Below, one piece after another: positions 21,857 through 30,167 of a stretch of 31,610 bases of DNA. This DNA comes from a virus. Position numbers and translations under genes: made by a program. The notes under the pieces were generated by a model, which was given only the letters and a program-made list of their open reading frames with translations, ran no database searches and was not told where the DNA came from. The first letter of the stretch is position 1; each line of letters opens with the position of its first letter. The stretch spans positions 1 through 31,610 of IMG/VR virus record IMGVR_UViG_3300025886_000100; one strand, 5' to 3'.

Positions 21857-23400
21857 GCTCTAATGTTGTTAATAACACAATCAGTAGATAATATTGTTGT
21901 GGCTACTGAGGCTGCGTTCATTAGTGCACTTTTAGTAACTAGCAAAGGATCTATAATTCCGGCTTTTACCATATCAACCGTATTTCCTGTAACCACGTCT
22001 AATCCCGTGCCTTTTACTTCTGGTGTTTTATAATCTTCAACGCCAGCATTTTTAAGTATCAATTTATAAGGCTCTTTAATAGCACAGTAAAGTACTTCTT
22101 CGCCTATTGACATTGGTTTTAATTGCTGTGCAGCGTTTAATAAAGCTATACCACCTCCTGGCACTATACCTTCTTTGATCGCAGCTTTTGTAGCGCAAAT
22201 AGCATCTTCAACTCTATCTCTTTTTTCTTTTAATTCTAACTCTGAATTAGCACCAACTTTAACAGTTGCAACTTTTGCTTTTAATTTAGCTAATCGTTTT
22301 TCTAGTCTAACTATTATATTAGAATTTTTAGTTTCTTTAACTTGCTTTTCTAACAATTTAACAATGTCTTTAACATCTTCATTACTAGATAAATCAACTT
22401 GCATGATAGTATCTTCATGGTTTGTAACAGCCTTTAAACAGGTCCCTAGGTGTTCTGGATTTATAATATCCATATCATCGCCTAAGTCTTCATTAATAAG
22501 TGTAGCACCAGTAACCGCGCATAAATCATTTAGAGTATCCTTTTTACTAATACCATAAACCGGTGCATCTACAATGTTGACCTTTATGTTTCCTTTTACT
22601 TTATTCATCGAAAGTGCTGAAACAACTTGTGGGTCAACATCTGCTATTATAAGCAAACTCTTACCTGTCTTTATTACATGTTCAAGAACTGATTGAATTT
22701 TTCGAACATTGGGTATTACTGACTCTACAATTAGAATCAACGGATTTTCAAGTTCAGCCGTGCCCTTTTCTTTGTTGGTAATAAAGTGGTTATTTTTAAG
22801 AGGCTGATCATACTGGACGCCTTCTATTAATTCAACTACTGTTTCAGGTTGTTCATTTGTTTCCATCATAACAATACCTGTTTCGTCCACTAATGCAAAT
22901 GCCTCACCTATAACTCTCCCAAGCTTTTTATCGTTATTGGCTGATATTGTAGCCACTTGGTTAATTTTTTTACCTTTTACTTTCTTTGCTGTCTTTTCTA
23001 AATAAGCTATAACTTTTTTAACACCTGAGTTAATACCTTCTTTTAATTCTCTTGAAGTATCTAGTTCACTATGTTTGTAAGCTTCATCTAAAATAGCTTT
23101 TGCTAATACTGTAGCTGTAGTTGTACCATCACCAGCATCTGATACTGTTCTTTGCGCTGCTTGCTTTATTAACGTAGCTCCAATATTTTCTAAAGAATCT
23201 TGTAATGTAACTGCATTAGCTACTGTTACTCCATCTTTTGTTATTTGTGGTGTCCCATTGCTATCCTCTAGTATAACACATTTACCACTTGCTCCTAAGG
23301 TTGATCCCACTGCGTTAGTAAGTTTTTCTACCCCAGTTAATATCTGACTTCTGGCACTATCACCAAAAGCCAGATTTTTAACTAACTTTAATTCTTGCAT
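21853..23400 (-). CDS. groEL: Chaperonin GroEL (Hsp60), phage-encoded
   Basis: The 515-aa product aligns by eye with GroEL over its full length. In the equatorial domain, ITKDGVTVA carries D56 (E. coli D52), DGTTTATVLA carries D91 (E. coli D87), and RDRVEDAICATKAAIKEGIV carries D399 (E. coli D398). GGGIALL and ASVATTILSTDCVI follow. The intermediate and apical regions include ATISANND and the hydrophobic LILIVESVIPNVRKIQSVLE substrate-binding area. Two differences stand out: the nucleotide-loop GPKG of bacteria reads GASG (36-39), and the C-terminus ends CVINNIRA with no Gly-Gly-Met tail. It folds proteins in an ATP-driven cage, probably virion proteins. Phage GroELs are known from giant Pseudomonas phages and virioplankton. 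An ATTAA leader precedes it. No heat-shock-type promoter or operator is visible. Confidence 0.97.
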   Translation of the reverse strand: MQELKLVKNLAFGDSARSQILTGVEKLTNAVGSTLGASGKCVILEDSNGTPQITKDGVTVANAVTLQDSLENIGATLIKQAAQRTVSDAGDGTTTATVLAKAILDEAYKHSELDTSRELKEGINSGVKKVIAYLEKTAKKVKGKKINQVATISANNDKKLGRVIGEAFALVDETGIVMMETNEQPETVVELIEGVQYDQPLKNNHFITNKEKGTAELENPLILIVESVIPNVRKIQSVLEHVIKTGKSLLIIADVDPQVVSALSMNKVKGNIKVNIVDAPVYGISKKDTLNDLCAVTGATLINEDLGDDMDIINPEHLGTCLKAVTNHEDTIMQVDLSSNEDVKDIVKLLEKQVKETKNSNIIVRLEKRLAKLKAKVATVKVGANSELELKEKRDRVEDAICATKAAIKEGIVPGGGIALLNAAQQLKPMSIGEEVLYCAIKEPYKLILKNAGVEDYKTPEVKGTGLDVVTGNTVDMVKAGIIDPLLVTKSALMNAASVATTILSTDCVINNIRA

Positions 23401-23415
23401 TTAATTTAATTTAAT
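23401..23415 (-). repeat. ATTAA pentanucleotide leader before groEL
   Basis: On the minus strand ATTAAATTAAATTAAATG is three copies of ATTAA running into the groEL start codon. No Shine-Dalgarno is present. Equivalent 5-base-period leaders precede several structural and small genes here. Confidence 0.65.
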
Positions 23416-23434
23416 ATAATTGATTTTGAATATT

Positions 23435-23725
23435 TTACTCGAAGGTTTTAACTACTTTCGGTCCTTTGGTAAACTCTAGCTTTTTAGCATAATGTTCAAT
23501 AGAAGCATCTATTGCTTGTTCTGCTCCAGCTAATGTTTCTCTTCTGGTAACATCGATCCAGTCATCTGAGTCGATAGATTTATATTCGGTTTGTAAAAAT
23601 CCATTAGGTAATTGAACTATTCTCCAATTTTTCTTCTGTGAGATATGTTTCCAGTACTTAATGGTATCTTCTGTTGGTTGTGGTGCACTAGACCACGTAT
23701 TGGTGCGGGTATATAAAAACGTCAT
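23435..23725 (-). CDS. Small conserved-looking protein upstream of groEL, 96 aa
   Basis: The ATG start gives MTFLYTRTNTWSSAPQPTED. The body has ISQKKNWRIVQLPNGFLQTE, DDWIDVTRRETLAGAEQAID and a final FTKGPKVVKTFE. The pattern NWRIVQLPNGFxQTE...WxDVTRRETLxxAExAI is one I recall from unannotated marine phage proteins. It looks like a small beta-sheet plus helix domain. It is the first gene after the only longer intergenic gap of this part and lies 34 bases before groEL, so it may be the leader gene of the chaperonin unit. Function unknown. Confidence 0.72.
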   Translation of the reverse strand: MTFLYTRTNTWSSAPQPTEDTIKYWKHISQKKNWRIVQLPNGFLQTEYKSIDSDDWIDVTRRETLAGAEQAIDASIEHYAKKLEFTKGPKVVKTFE

Positions 23726-23793
23726 TTTTTTTTGGTTTTAAGTTAAACGTTGGTTATTTATATTATCACTTGATAATTCGGTTATTTAATTTT
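23726..23793 (-). promoter_or_regulatory. Junction with inverted repeat flanked by direct repeats
   Basis: This 68-base gap separates the adhesin genes from the chaperonin/lysis genes. It holds a perfect inverted repeat, ATTATC-ACTT-GATAAT at 23762-23777, flanked by two copies of GGTTATTTA at 23752-23760 and 23780-23788. There is no U-tract, so it is not a standard terminator. An operator or promoter region is plausible. No convincing -35/-10 or Bacteroidota TAnnTTTG box is visible. Confidence 0.35.
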
Positions 23794-25677
23794 TTATTTT
23801 TCTTTTTCAAAGAAGTGTAAACAAACGCCGTATGAAGATGTTTGTTCCGCGCCTTTTAAAGCAGTACCTAGCGCTTCCGCTCCAACAGCTATATAAGAAT
23901 TAATTAATAGACCAAGGAATGAGTTTACGAATAATTTATCATTACCAAGAGCATTGGCGAAATCTTCTTTCGATTTTTCAAATGAAACAAATATTACTAA
24001 AGGCGTGCCAGCAGCAATGTTTGCCTGGGTAAATGCTCCGTTGTTAAAGGGCATTTCATTTACCGCATTTTGTGTCCCGCTCCCGGCAGTTTGTGTTCCC
24101 GATAGAATTAAAGTACCCGTACCTGGTGATGCTATAGTTCCTTCATATACATTTACTGAAATGCCTGCACCTCCATTAAGCCTAAAAAAATCTACAGTAT
24201 TTATAGTACAATCGTCTTCAACTACGGTTTGCCTAATATAAGTAACACCAAGTGCACCTTCTTCAGAACCTACGCTACTTTCACCTTCATATATAGTCAT
24301 AGAGTGAAAACCATCTTTTCCACCACCTGATGTTCCGCTATTTGCTGAAGTTAACCTTCCTTGAGCGTCTACCGTTATATTAGCATTAGTGTAAGAGCCT
24401 GCACTAACTGCAGTGTTGTCTAAACTAACTGTTGTTTGATAAGTTGTCGGTGGTCCACCACCTGCAGTAGCTATTTCAGTAGTAATACCTGTTCCACCCA
24501 CTATATCTAAAGTATCACCATTAGCTATTGTTTGAGTCCCCCCACTGTCAGCATCTGCTATCCAGCTAGTCATTCCAGATGTTGGAGTTGCTATCCAGGA
24601 AAATTCTCCTGCACCGTTTGATTCAAGTATTTGATTAGCTACATTAGGCAGTTTGTTAGGAAAATATAGTTTATAACTATCACCTGCAGTAGCCGTATCA
24701 GGACCTACTAAAGACACAAAGTTAGTGTCTGACTTGTCATACCAAGTTAATTGACTTGGTAAACCATTGTTACCCATTAGCTCTGCCCAACCTTCGATCG
24801 TAACTACTTTAGTTGCTAAAGAATTTTGTTTTATTACAGAATTATCAAGATCTGTTGTTGTGTCCCAAACTGGTATTCTACCTATTGTACCTGTTCCACC
24901 AACTGTTCCGCCACCAACGTCATAATTAGTTGATCCTATAGTTATAGTTGTTAGAGCATTTCCACCAGATCCTGGATTAGCTACTACGTTTGTACTGGTT
25001 GGTGTAGTTATAAAATTTAAGTTTCCACTTGCGTCAGACTCTAATATTCTTCCACCTGCTACTGGAGTAACTGTAGTAAGTAATTCTGGTAAAATTAATT
25101 TATAAGAATTAACTTCGTCTGATGGTGGAGGTCCTTCTATGTCAACAAAATTATTATTACTACTACTATACCACCTTACGTTTGATTCTTTATTAGTACC
25201 TGCTGATTTTATTTGAAGATCATATAAAACACTTACTGAACCTGCACTTTCTCTAGTTATAGGTGAATCACCTAGTGTTGTTGCATTAGTCCAATATGGT
25301 ACTTTATTTGCAGTTCCGCTTCCACCAACAGTACCACCTGCTACAGCGTAGTTAACTGATCCTATAGTTATGGATGATAAAGTGCCTGTTGTGCTTCCAG
25401 GATTAGCTACAACTGTAGTTCCACTGCTTTTTAATACTAGATTAGCATCAAGAATACCACTTTCAAACCAATACTCAACAACTGTAGTTCCGCTATTGGT
25501 AGTATCTACTAAACCTACTGTAAGACCTTTATATCTAAAATTTGATGTTACTTCGCTTAAAGCAAGTGTTCTAGCAGCTGCAATTCCAGAACCTTCAAAA
25601 GGACCATACTTAACATCTACCGGAGATACTGTGGTTATTAGTACGCTACTCGCTAATTCTATTCCTGTTAATGCCAT
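23794..25677 (-). CDS. Tail fibre/adhesin protein A2 with internal duplication, 627 aa
   Basis: The N-terminal ~85 residues (VDVKYGPFEGSGIAAARTLA, RYKGLTVGLVDTT, VVEYWFESG) closely match the N-terminus of the 741-aa protein at 27939-30164 and probably anchor both to the same virion site. Residues ~88-229 and ~230-367 are two copies of one domain (VVANPG...ITIGSxNY...GGTVGG...SYKLxxP...ILES...TPTS). Then comes the phage-fibre repeat GSYTNANITVDAQGRLTSAN (~428-447) and a distinct C-terminal domain from ~455 (GFHSMTIYEGESSVGSEEGA, then SVNVYEGTIASPGTGTLILS), probably the receptor-binding tip. It is the last gene of the adhesin block. A role in host recognition is inferred from architecture; the receptor is unknown. 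Confidence 0.78.
   Translation of the reverse strand: MALTGIELASSVLITTVSPVDVKYGPFEGSGIAAARTLALSEVTSNFRYKGLTVGLVDTTNSGTTVVEYWFESGILDANLVLKSSGTTVVANPGSTTGTLSSITIGSVNYAVAGGTVGGSGTANKVPYWTNATTLGDSPITRESAGSVSVLYDLQIKSAGTNKESNVRWYSSSNNNFVDIEGPPPSDEVNSYKLILPELLTTVTPVAGGRILESDASGNLNFITTPTSTNVVANPGSGGNALTTITIGSTNYDVGGGTVGGTGTIGRIPVWDTTTDLDNSVIKQNSLATKVVTIEGWAELMGNNGLPSQLTWYDKSDTNFVSLVGPDTATAGDSYKLYFPNKLPNVANQILESNGAGEFSWIATPTSGMTSWIADADSGGTQTIANGDTLDIVGGTGITTEIATAGGGPPTTYQTTVSLDNTAVSAGSYTNANITVDAQGRLTSANSGTSGGGKDGFHSMTIYEGESSVGSEEGALGVTYIRQTVVEDDCTINTVDFFRLNGGAGISVNVYEGTIASPGTGTLILSGTQTAGSGTQNAVNEMPFNNGAFTQANIAAGTPLVIFVSFEKSKEDFANALGNDKLFVNSFLGLLINSYIAVGAEALGTALKGAEQTSSYGVCLHFFEKEK
24577..24990 (-). 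repeat. Second copy of the internal fibre domain
   Basis: This segment encodes residues ~230-367 of the 627-aa adhesin. It shares with the first copy the landmarks VVANPG, TITIGSTNY, GGTVGGTG, DSYKLYFP, ILES and TPTS in the same order and spacing. Confidence 0.75.
24991..25416 (-). repeat. First copy of the internal fibre domain
   Basis: This segment encodes residues ~88-229 of the 627-aa adhesin, with landmarks VVANPG, SITIGSVNY, GGTVGGSG, NSYKLILP, ILES and TPTS. The two copies are also recognisably similar at the DNA level near CCTATAGTTAT. Confidence 0.75.
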
Positions 25678-25679
25678 TT

Positions 25680-27767
25680 TTAATTATTTCTTAATTGTAG
25701 TGGTGAAACTGTAGATTGCTGCACACTTGTTGATATATGCATTCTATATTGTATGTTTGACCAAGGGCCTCCATTTCTTGAGATATTTACTGTTACTACC
25801 GGATCAAAAAGATTTGTTATTACATTCTGATTTAAAATGTCTAAAAAATACCGTGTTTTAACTGGAAACTGACTGTTGTTAGCTAAAAAAGGGTAAGCTA
25901 CAACAGTAAAAACAGCTGCTGGAGTATAATTAAGCACGTTTAAAGTACCATTTGAAGGAACTAAATTTTCAACAACAGCATAACCTCCTGGTATTGCTAA
26001 GTTTCCTTCTATCATTAATACCGCGTTACTTGAAGTTGGCTTAGTACTACTATAAAAATAATACCAAGGATAAACTGAGGATATAGATGTAGAATTAGAG
26101 TTATATGACGCAAGTGCAGCTATTGGATCATTTACTGTTGCAGCATTTGGAACTGCAGGTGTTCTAGTATCAAGCGCGCCTGTAGAATCTTTGTTAGGAT
26201 CTCCTTCTAACCATCCAGTGTTAGAATTAAAAGTATCTGAAGCTGTCTGTGTAGTAGTAGGTATACTTGTAGTAAATGATTCACTAGCTGTCCTCGTGTT
26301 TGTAGTATTTGGTGTGTTATTATTTGCAAACCCAAATTGACTCGGTAAATTACCAGTTGTTCCTGAGGTAGCTGTTCCCATTGATGGGGTAGATGAACCA
26401 TTTCTGTTTGTTATTATAGTACCATCAATTCCACCAGAATCTTGTTTTGTAAAAGTTGTACTGGTATTCACAGTTACTGATTGACCTGGCTGATAATAAG
26501 TTTGTGAAGGTGACGTTGTTTTAGTTATTGTAAAAAGCGGCCTTTTGTATGTTGGTAGTAAAGTAGGAAACAATAATTTATTAAACAATTCAGTAAAAGT
26601 TAAAGTTGATAAAGATGCAGCAGTTTCACTATTTGAAATACCTCCTACTGCTTGAGCATTTGTAGTAGGACTTATTTGAGTATCAAATATAGTATTTAAA
26701 GTTACAATGTTACTTCCAGGAGATGTTTCAGCTGCTATTAAACCACCACCATTTAAATCTGTAGGTATTTGTAAACCTTCTAAAGCTGTAGTTAAAGTTG
26801 TTAAACCAATTGGTGTTCCTGGATTGTTTGGATCGTCACTATAATCAAATGATTCAACCTCAATAGAACCTCCTGAACCACCGCCTAGTGCAATACACCA
26901 AGTAGCTGACGTTGTAATACTACCTGATGAAGATGTTACAGCAATTACTATAGCACCTGTGCCAGCTACATAGCTAGAAACAGTACCTAATATTAAATTT
27001 GATCCAGATGTTAATCTTATGCTTTGGCCTTGTGTATATGATAGATTTGTACCTATCGTTAAGCTAATTGTTTGTGTGGTTACTGGAACCACAATAGTTT
27101 GTGTTGTACAATCTGCGTATTTATCTCCTCCGGTTCCAACACCTGTATCTCCTATATATCGCCAACCTCTAGCATATAAAGTAGGCATTGTACCACCATT
27201 TTGATTTTTTAAAAAAGTTATTGCATCTGAAGATAAAAGCAACAAACCTTGATCATAATTCCAAACCCAACCAACTTCACCATTTATAGTAGCAGCATCA
27301 GTAGCTTGAAGCTGCGTGTATGTTGTTCCTACTAAATAATATATTTCTATAGTATAATAAGGTACTGGAATACCATTGACAGGCACACTAGAAGGATTTA
27401 TCCAATTATTTTTCCTATCACTACTTCTATCAGCTGGATTGTCATAAGAAACATATGTAGTGTCATTACCATTAGTAGCTTGTGTCAACTCATGATAAAG
27501 AGGTACTTGCGAAGCGGGTTGAAAATAATTATTAGACACTATATTATACAGTGCTCCACCGCTAGAAGTTAGTGTTACTAAGTTTGCTATAGATGTAGGA
27601 GGATTAGCAGTTACAGTATTATATTCTAAAAATATTCTATCTTTAGTTATTTTAGGACTGTTTTCAAGTACAGATTCATACCACTGAAAATTAGTGTTGG
27701 CATCAATTACATTAGCTGCTTGTACCTTAAACGTTAACTTACTTACCGCATCACTTGTAAAACCCAT
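25680..27767 (-). CDS. Tail fibre/adhesin protein B2, 695 aa
   Basis: The ATG start gives MGFTSDAVSKLTFKVQAANV. Residues 1-~380 are unique, with several small beta domains (YYTIEIYYLVGTTYTQLQAT, GWRYIGDTGV, SYTQGQSIRLTSGSNLILGT). From ~383 to the end it is a paralogue of the C-terminal two thirds of the 477-aa protein at 30168-31601. Shared landmarks are TAASLSTLTFTELFNKLLFP, PTYKRPLFTI, KQDSGGIDGTI, SSVYPWYYFY and a final YRMHISTSVQQSTVSPLQLR. This suggests a common Ig-like or beta-sandwich head-group with a different N-terminal part. It starts in TAATG with the 55-aa gene and ends 2 bases before adhesin A2. A virion surface role is inferred. Confidence 0.75.
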   Translation of the reverse strand: MGFTSDAVSKLTFKVQAANVIDANTNFQWYESVLENSPKITKDRIFLEYNTVTANPPTSIANLVTLTSSGGALYNIVSNNYFQPASQVPLYHELTQATNGNDTTYVSYDNPADRSSDRKNNWINPSSVPVNGIPVPYYTIEIYYLVGTTYTQLQATDAATINGEVGWVWNYDQGLLLLSSDAITFLKNQNGGTMPTLYARGWRYIGDTGVGTGGDKYADCTTQTIVVPVTTQTISLTIGTNLSYTQGQSIRLTSGSNLILGTVSSYVAGTGAIVIAVTSSSGSITTSATWCIALGGGSGGSIEVESFDYSDDPNNPGTPIGLTTLTTALEGLQIPTDLNGGGLIAAETSPGSNIVTLNTIFDTQISPTTNAQAVGGISNSETAASLSTLTFTELFNKLLFPTLLPTYKRPLFTITKTTSPSQTYYQPGQSVTVNTSTTFTKQDSGGIDGTIITNRNGSSTPSMGTATSGTTGNLPSQFGFANNNTPNTTNTRTASESFTTSIPTTTQTASDTFNSNTGWLEGDPNKDSTGALDTRTPAVPNAATVNDPIAALASYNSNSTSISSVYPWYYFYSSTKPTSSNAVLMIEGNLAIPGGYAVVENLVPSNGTLNVLNYTPAAVFTVVAYPFLANNSQFPVKTRYFLDILNQNVITNLFDPVVTVNISRNGGPWSNIQYRMHISTSVQQSTVSPLQLRNN

Positions 27768-27934
27768 TATCCGTCTATTAAAGCTTGATTATATGTTGCT
27801 ATTATTTTATTAATATCAGAAAACCTTAACTGATAATTGTTTACGACGGTATCATTTACTTTGATGCTTAGATCGCATTTTTCATCTGGTATATTAACCT
27901 TTAAAGTTACTTTGTTTTTAAAAATATCTTCCAT
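27767..27934 (-). CDS. Tiny protein between adhesin genes, 55 aa
   Basis: ATG 27934-27932 gives MEDIFKNKVTLKVNIPDEKC, then DLSIKVNDTVVNNYQLRFSD and INKIIATYNQALIDG. It fits exactly between two adhesin genes: 4 bases after the stop of A1, and its TAA overlaps the ATG of B2 (TAATG). The build is a short beta sheet with a C-terminal helix. It could be a fibre assembly factor or small virion subunit; I do not recognise it. The tight fit and full use of the gap support a real gene. Confidence 0.65.
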   Translation of the reverse strand: MEDIFKNKVTLKVNIPDEKCDLSIKVNDTVVNNYQLRFSDINKIIATYNQALIDG

Positions 27935-27938
27935 TTGT

Positions 27939-30164
27939 TTAAAAATTTAAAGCGCATGTAATACTATTTATTTTTATATTTGGTTCTAAGTATTGTATCT
28001 CTACAAATATACCTATGTCTGCTGAGAAGCTTCCAAATGTAGCTTGTACTGAGTTACCACTAGAAGTAGATGCTCTAATAGTAGCACTATGAGTATCTAT
28101 ACCACTTCCTCCATCATTAAAAGCACCTGGACTCCAATATCTATTTGGGTTTGAAGGAGTACTGTTCCAGTTATGTAAGTTTAAAGGAACAGCAGTATTA
28201 GCACCAAAGCTAGCTCCACTATTGGATGCAACTCTTCTTATATATATTTTAATATCTTGATTATTTAAAGCATCATTAATATTACTATTACCAGTTCCCC
28301 AATTTGAACCAGTAAATGTTAAACTAAATGACGCAAAAGGAAATCCTGTACTAGCACCGTTGCCAAACTGCCTATGGTATACACTAGGCTTATTGAAAGT
28401 GCTAAAATTTGTATTTTGACTAGGTAAGTATCCAGTTGAAAAATCTAATTGTGTATTACCATTGCTTAAATCAAATGTATTAGCAGAAATTAGTTCTGCT
28501 CCATTATTACTAAACCCATCCACTATTTGGCAAGCATCTTGAAAATCACTATTAGTAGCAGCGTTTGGTTTTGTACCAAATTCTAAAGTTGATAAAGCTG
28601 TTTGAGAGTTCCAATTATTGTAGTTAGCTGTTAAACTAGCTTTACTAAGTCTTTTAGATTCGTTATTGAAATATTCAGTTAAATCTGAAGGATTTGTTCC
28701 TCCAGGTGTTAATATTAATACGTCTAAATTATTAGCACTAGCTCTGGTAGCATCATTCCAAGGATCTGATATTGTAAGTGTAGAACCACCAGCTGCACCT
28801 CTATAAGTATACGCATTAGATTGTATGGTAAAATCATCGTAGTCATACTTTATGGCTATTTTGTCCCAATTATCATTCCATCCACTAACATTTCCATTTG
28901 TTGGACTCCATGCTTTATCGCTAACACCAAGCGTGTTCATACCTGATAGAGCAGTAAATGCTAAGTTATTAGCAGCGCTGCCGTTTTTACCTTGAGTATT
29001 TCCGTTTATGCCTTGTATAAATTTAGAACTTATACCAAATTTAGAACCAGCAGTCAAGTATTTAACACCACTTAAATATGAATAAATTTGAGTTGATTGT
29101 GGTGCTGTAGGACCAAAAGTAACACTAGTCGTGTCTGGGCTAGTTGGATCTGCATCGGCAAAAACATCAGCAAAACTATACGTTATAGCAGTTTTTGGAG
29201 TACCTGGATTTGTACCTGGCTCTGGTAGAACTTGGTCTGGCGTAAAAATTATTTCAGCAGAAAATTTACCTCCTACCCTAGGCACTGAATTTAATATATC
29301 TTCTATTTTAATTTTAATATTTAATTTAGCTTGGTATTGTGTTGGATCTCCATAAGGATCTACTATAGCCGCATAGTTAGAAACTGTCACTTCTATTTGA
29401 TTTTGTCCAAATGTAGTATTTCCATCTAAAACCCCAGTGGTCTCATTACGGAGTAGTGTCACACCATCAGCATCATAAACTTTAACTTGAACTTTACAAC
29501 CAGTAGCGGTTGGTGCTCCTACCGGACTAAACCCTAGTATATATACATTGCTTCCAGGTTTAAACTGTAGTTCTGTTGCAGAGCTAAGTAAATAAGCTGA
29601 TCGTTCAAGTCCAGTCCAACCACCTGTATCAAAATTACCATTAGTAGAAGGATCACTGATTCTTAATGTTTTTCTAAGTGAAGCAATTGGATCAGCTACA
29701 ATAGCACCGGTTTGATTAAAATATGGCGGATATGTAGGTGATGCAGGTGGTGGAAAAAATATGTTTACTTGATCAGCATCATTAGGATCTTCTTGAGCAA
29801 ATACTCTTAAATCATTAGGATCATAATTAACAAAGTTAAATTTTTCATAAGCGCCTGTAAGTTGAGAAGGTGTGCCAGTAGGTCCTGTTTGATTTAAAAC
29901 TATTATATCGCCTCCGCCTCCAGAACTTTTTTCAACAAGGTTTGTTATGTCCACTCCACCATAGAACCAATATTCTACTACAGGATCAGGCGCAGAGCCT
30001 AGAATAATACCAACAGTTAGTCCTTCATATCTATTACCTAATGAAACAGTAGAATCTATTAACGTTCTAGCTGCTGTTATATCCGCAGCGACATATGGAC
30101 CGTATCTCACATCTAGTGGCGCATTTGTTGCTACGAATATATTATCTGGTAACTGTATCGCCAT
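27939..30164 (-). CDS. Tail fibre/adhesin protein A1, 741 aa
   Basis: The ATG start gives MAIQLPDNIFVATNAPLDVR. The N-terminal ~80 residues (PLDVRYGPYVAADITAARTL, NRYEGLTVGIILG, VVEYWFYGG) are paralogous to those of the 627-aa adhesin and probably form the virion-binding part. The rest is unrelated to it: a beta-sandwich stretch with KVQVKVYDADGVTLLRN and KLNIKIKIEDILNSVPRVGG, then a long Asn/Ser/Thr-rich region (SFADVFADADPTSPDTTSV, NFSTFNKPSVYHRQFGNGAS), and a final IGIFVEIQYLEPNIKINSIT. The pattern of one conserved anchor with exchanged distal domains is typical of phage fibres. It lies 3 bases after B1. Confidence 0.75.
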   Translation of the reverse strand: MAIQLPDNIFVATNAPLDVRYGPYVAADITAARTLIDSTVSLGNRYEGLTVGIILGSAPDPVVEYWFYGGVDITNLVEKSSGGGGDIIVLNQTGPTGTPSQLTGAYEKFNFVNYDPNDLRVFAQEDPNDADQVNIFFPPPASPTYPPYFNQTGAIVADPIASLRKTLRISDPSTNGNFDTGGWTGLERSAYLLSSATELQFKPGSNVYILGFSPVGAPTATGCKVQVKVYDADGVTLLRNETTGVLDGNTTFGQNQIEVTVSNYAAIVDPYGDPTQYQAKLNIKIKIEDILNSVPRVGGKFSAEIIFTPDQVLPEPGTNPGTPKTAITYSFADVFADADPTSPDTTSVTFGPTAPQSTQIYSYLSGVKYLTAGSKFGISSKFIQGINGNTQGKNGSAANNLAFTALSGMNTLGVSDKAWSPTNGNVSGWNDNWDKIAIKYDYDDFTIQSNAYTYRGAAGGSTLTISDPWNDATRASANNLDVLILTPGGTNPSDLTEYFNNESKRLSKASLTANYNNWNSQTALSTLEFGTKPNAATNSDFQDACQIVDGFSNNGAELISANTFDLSNGNTQLDFSTGYLPSQNTNFSTFNKPSVYHRQFGNGASTGFPFASFSLTFTGSNWGTGNSNINDALNNQDIKIYIRRVASNSGASFGANTAVPLNLHNWNSTPSNPNRYWSPGAFNDGGSGIDTHSATIRASTSSGNSVQATFGSFSADIGIFVEIQYLEPNIKINSITCALNF

Positions 30165-30167
30165 GCT

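Noticed and set aside
22175-22558. Plus-strand open frame of 127 codons opposite groEL
   Set aside because: It is antisense to a clearly conserved GroEL region and has composition typical of a shadow frame.
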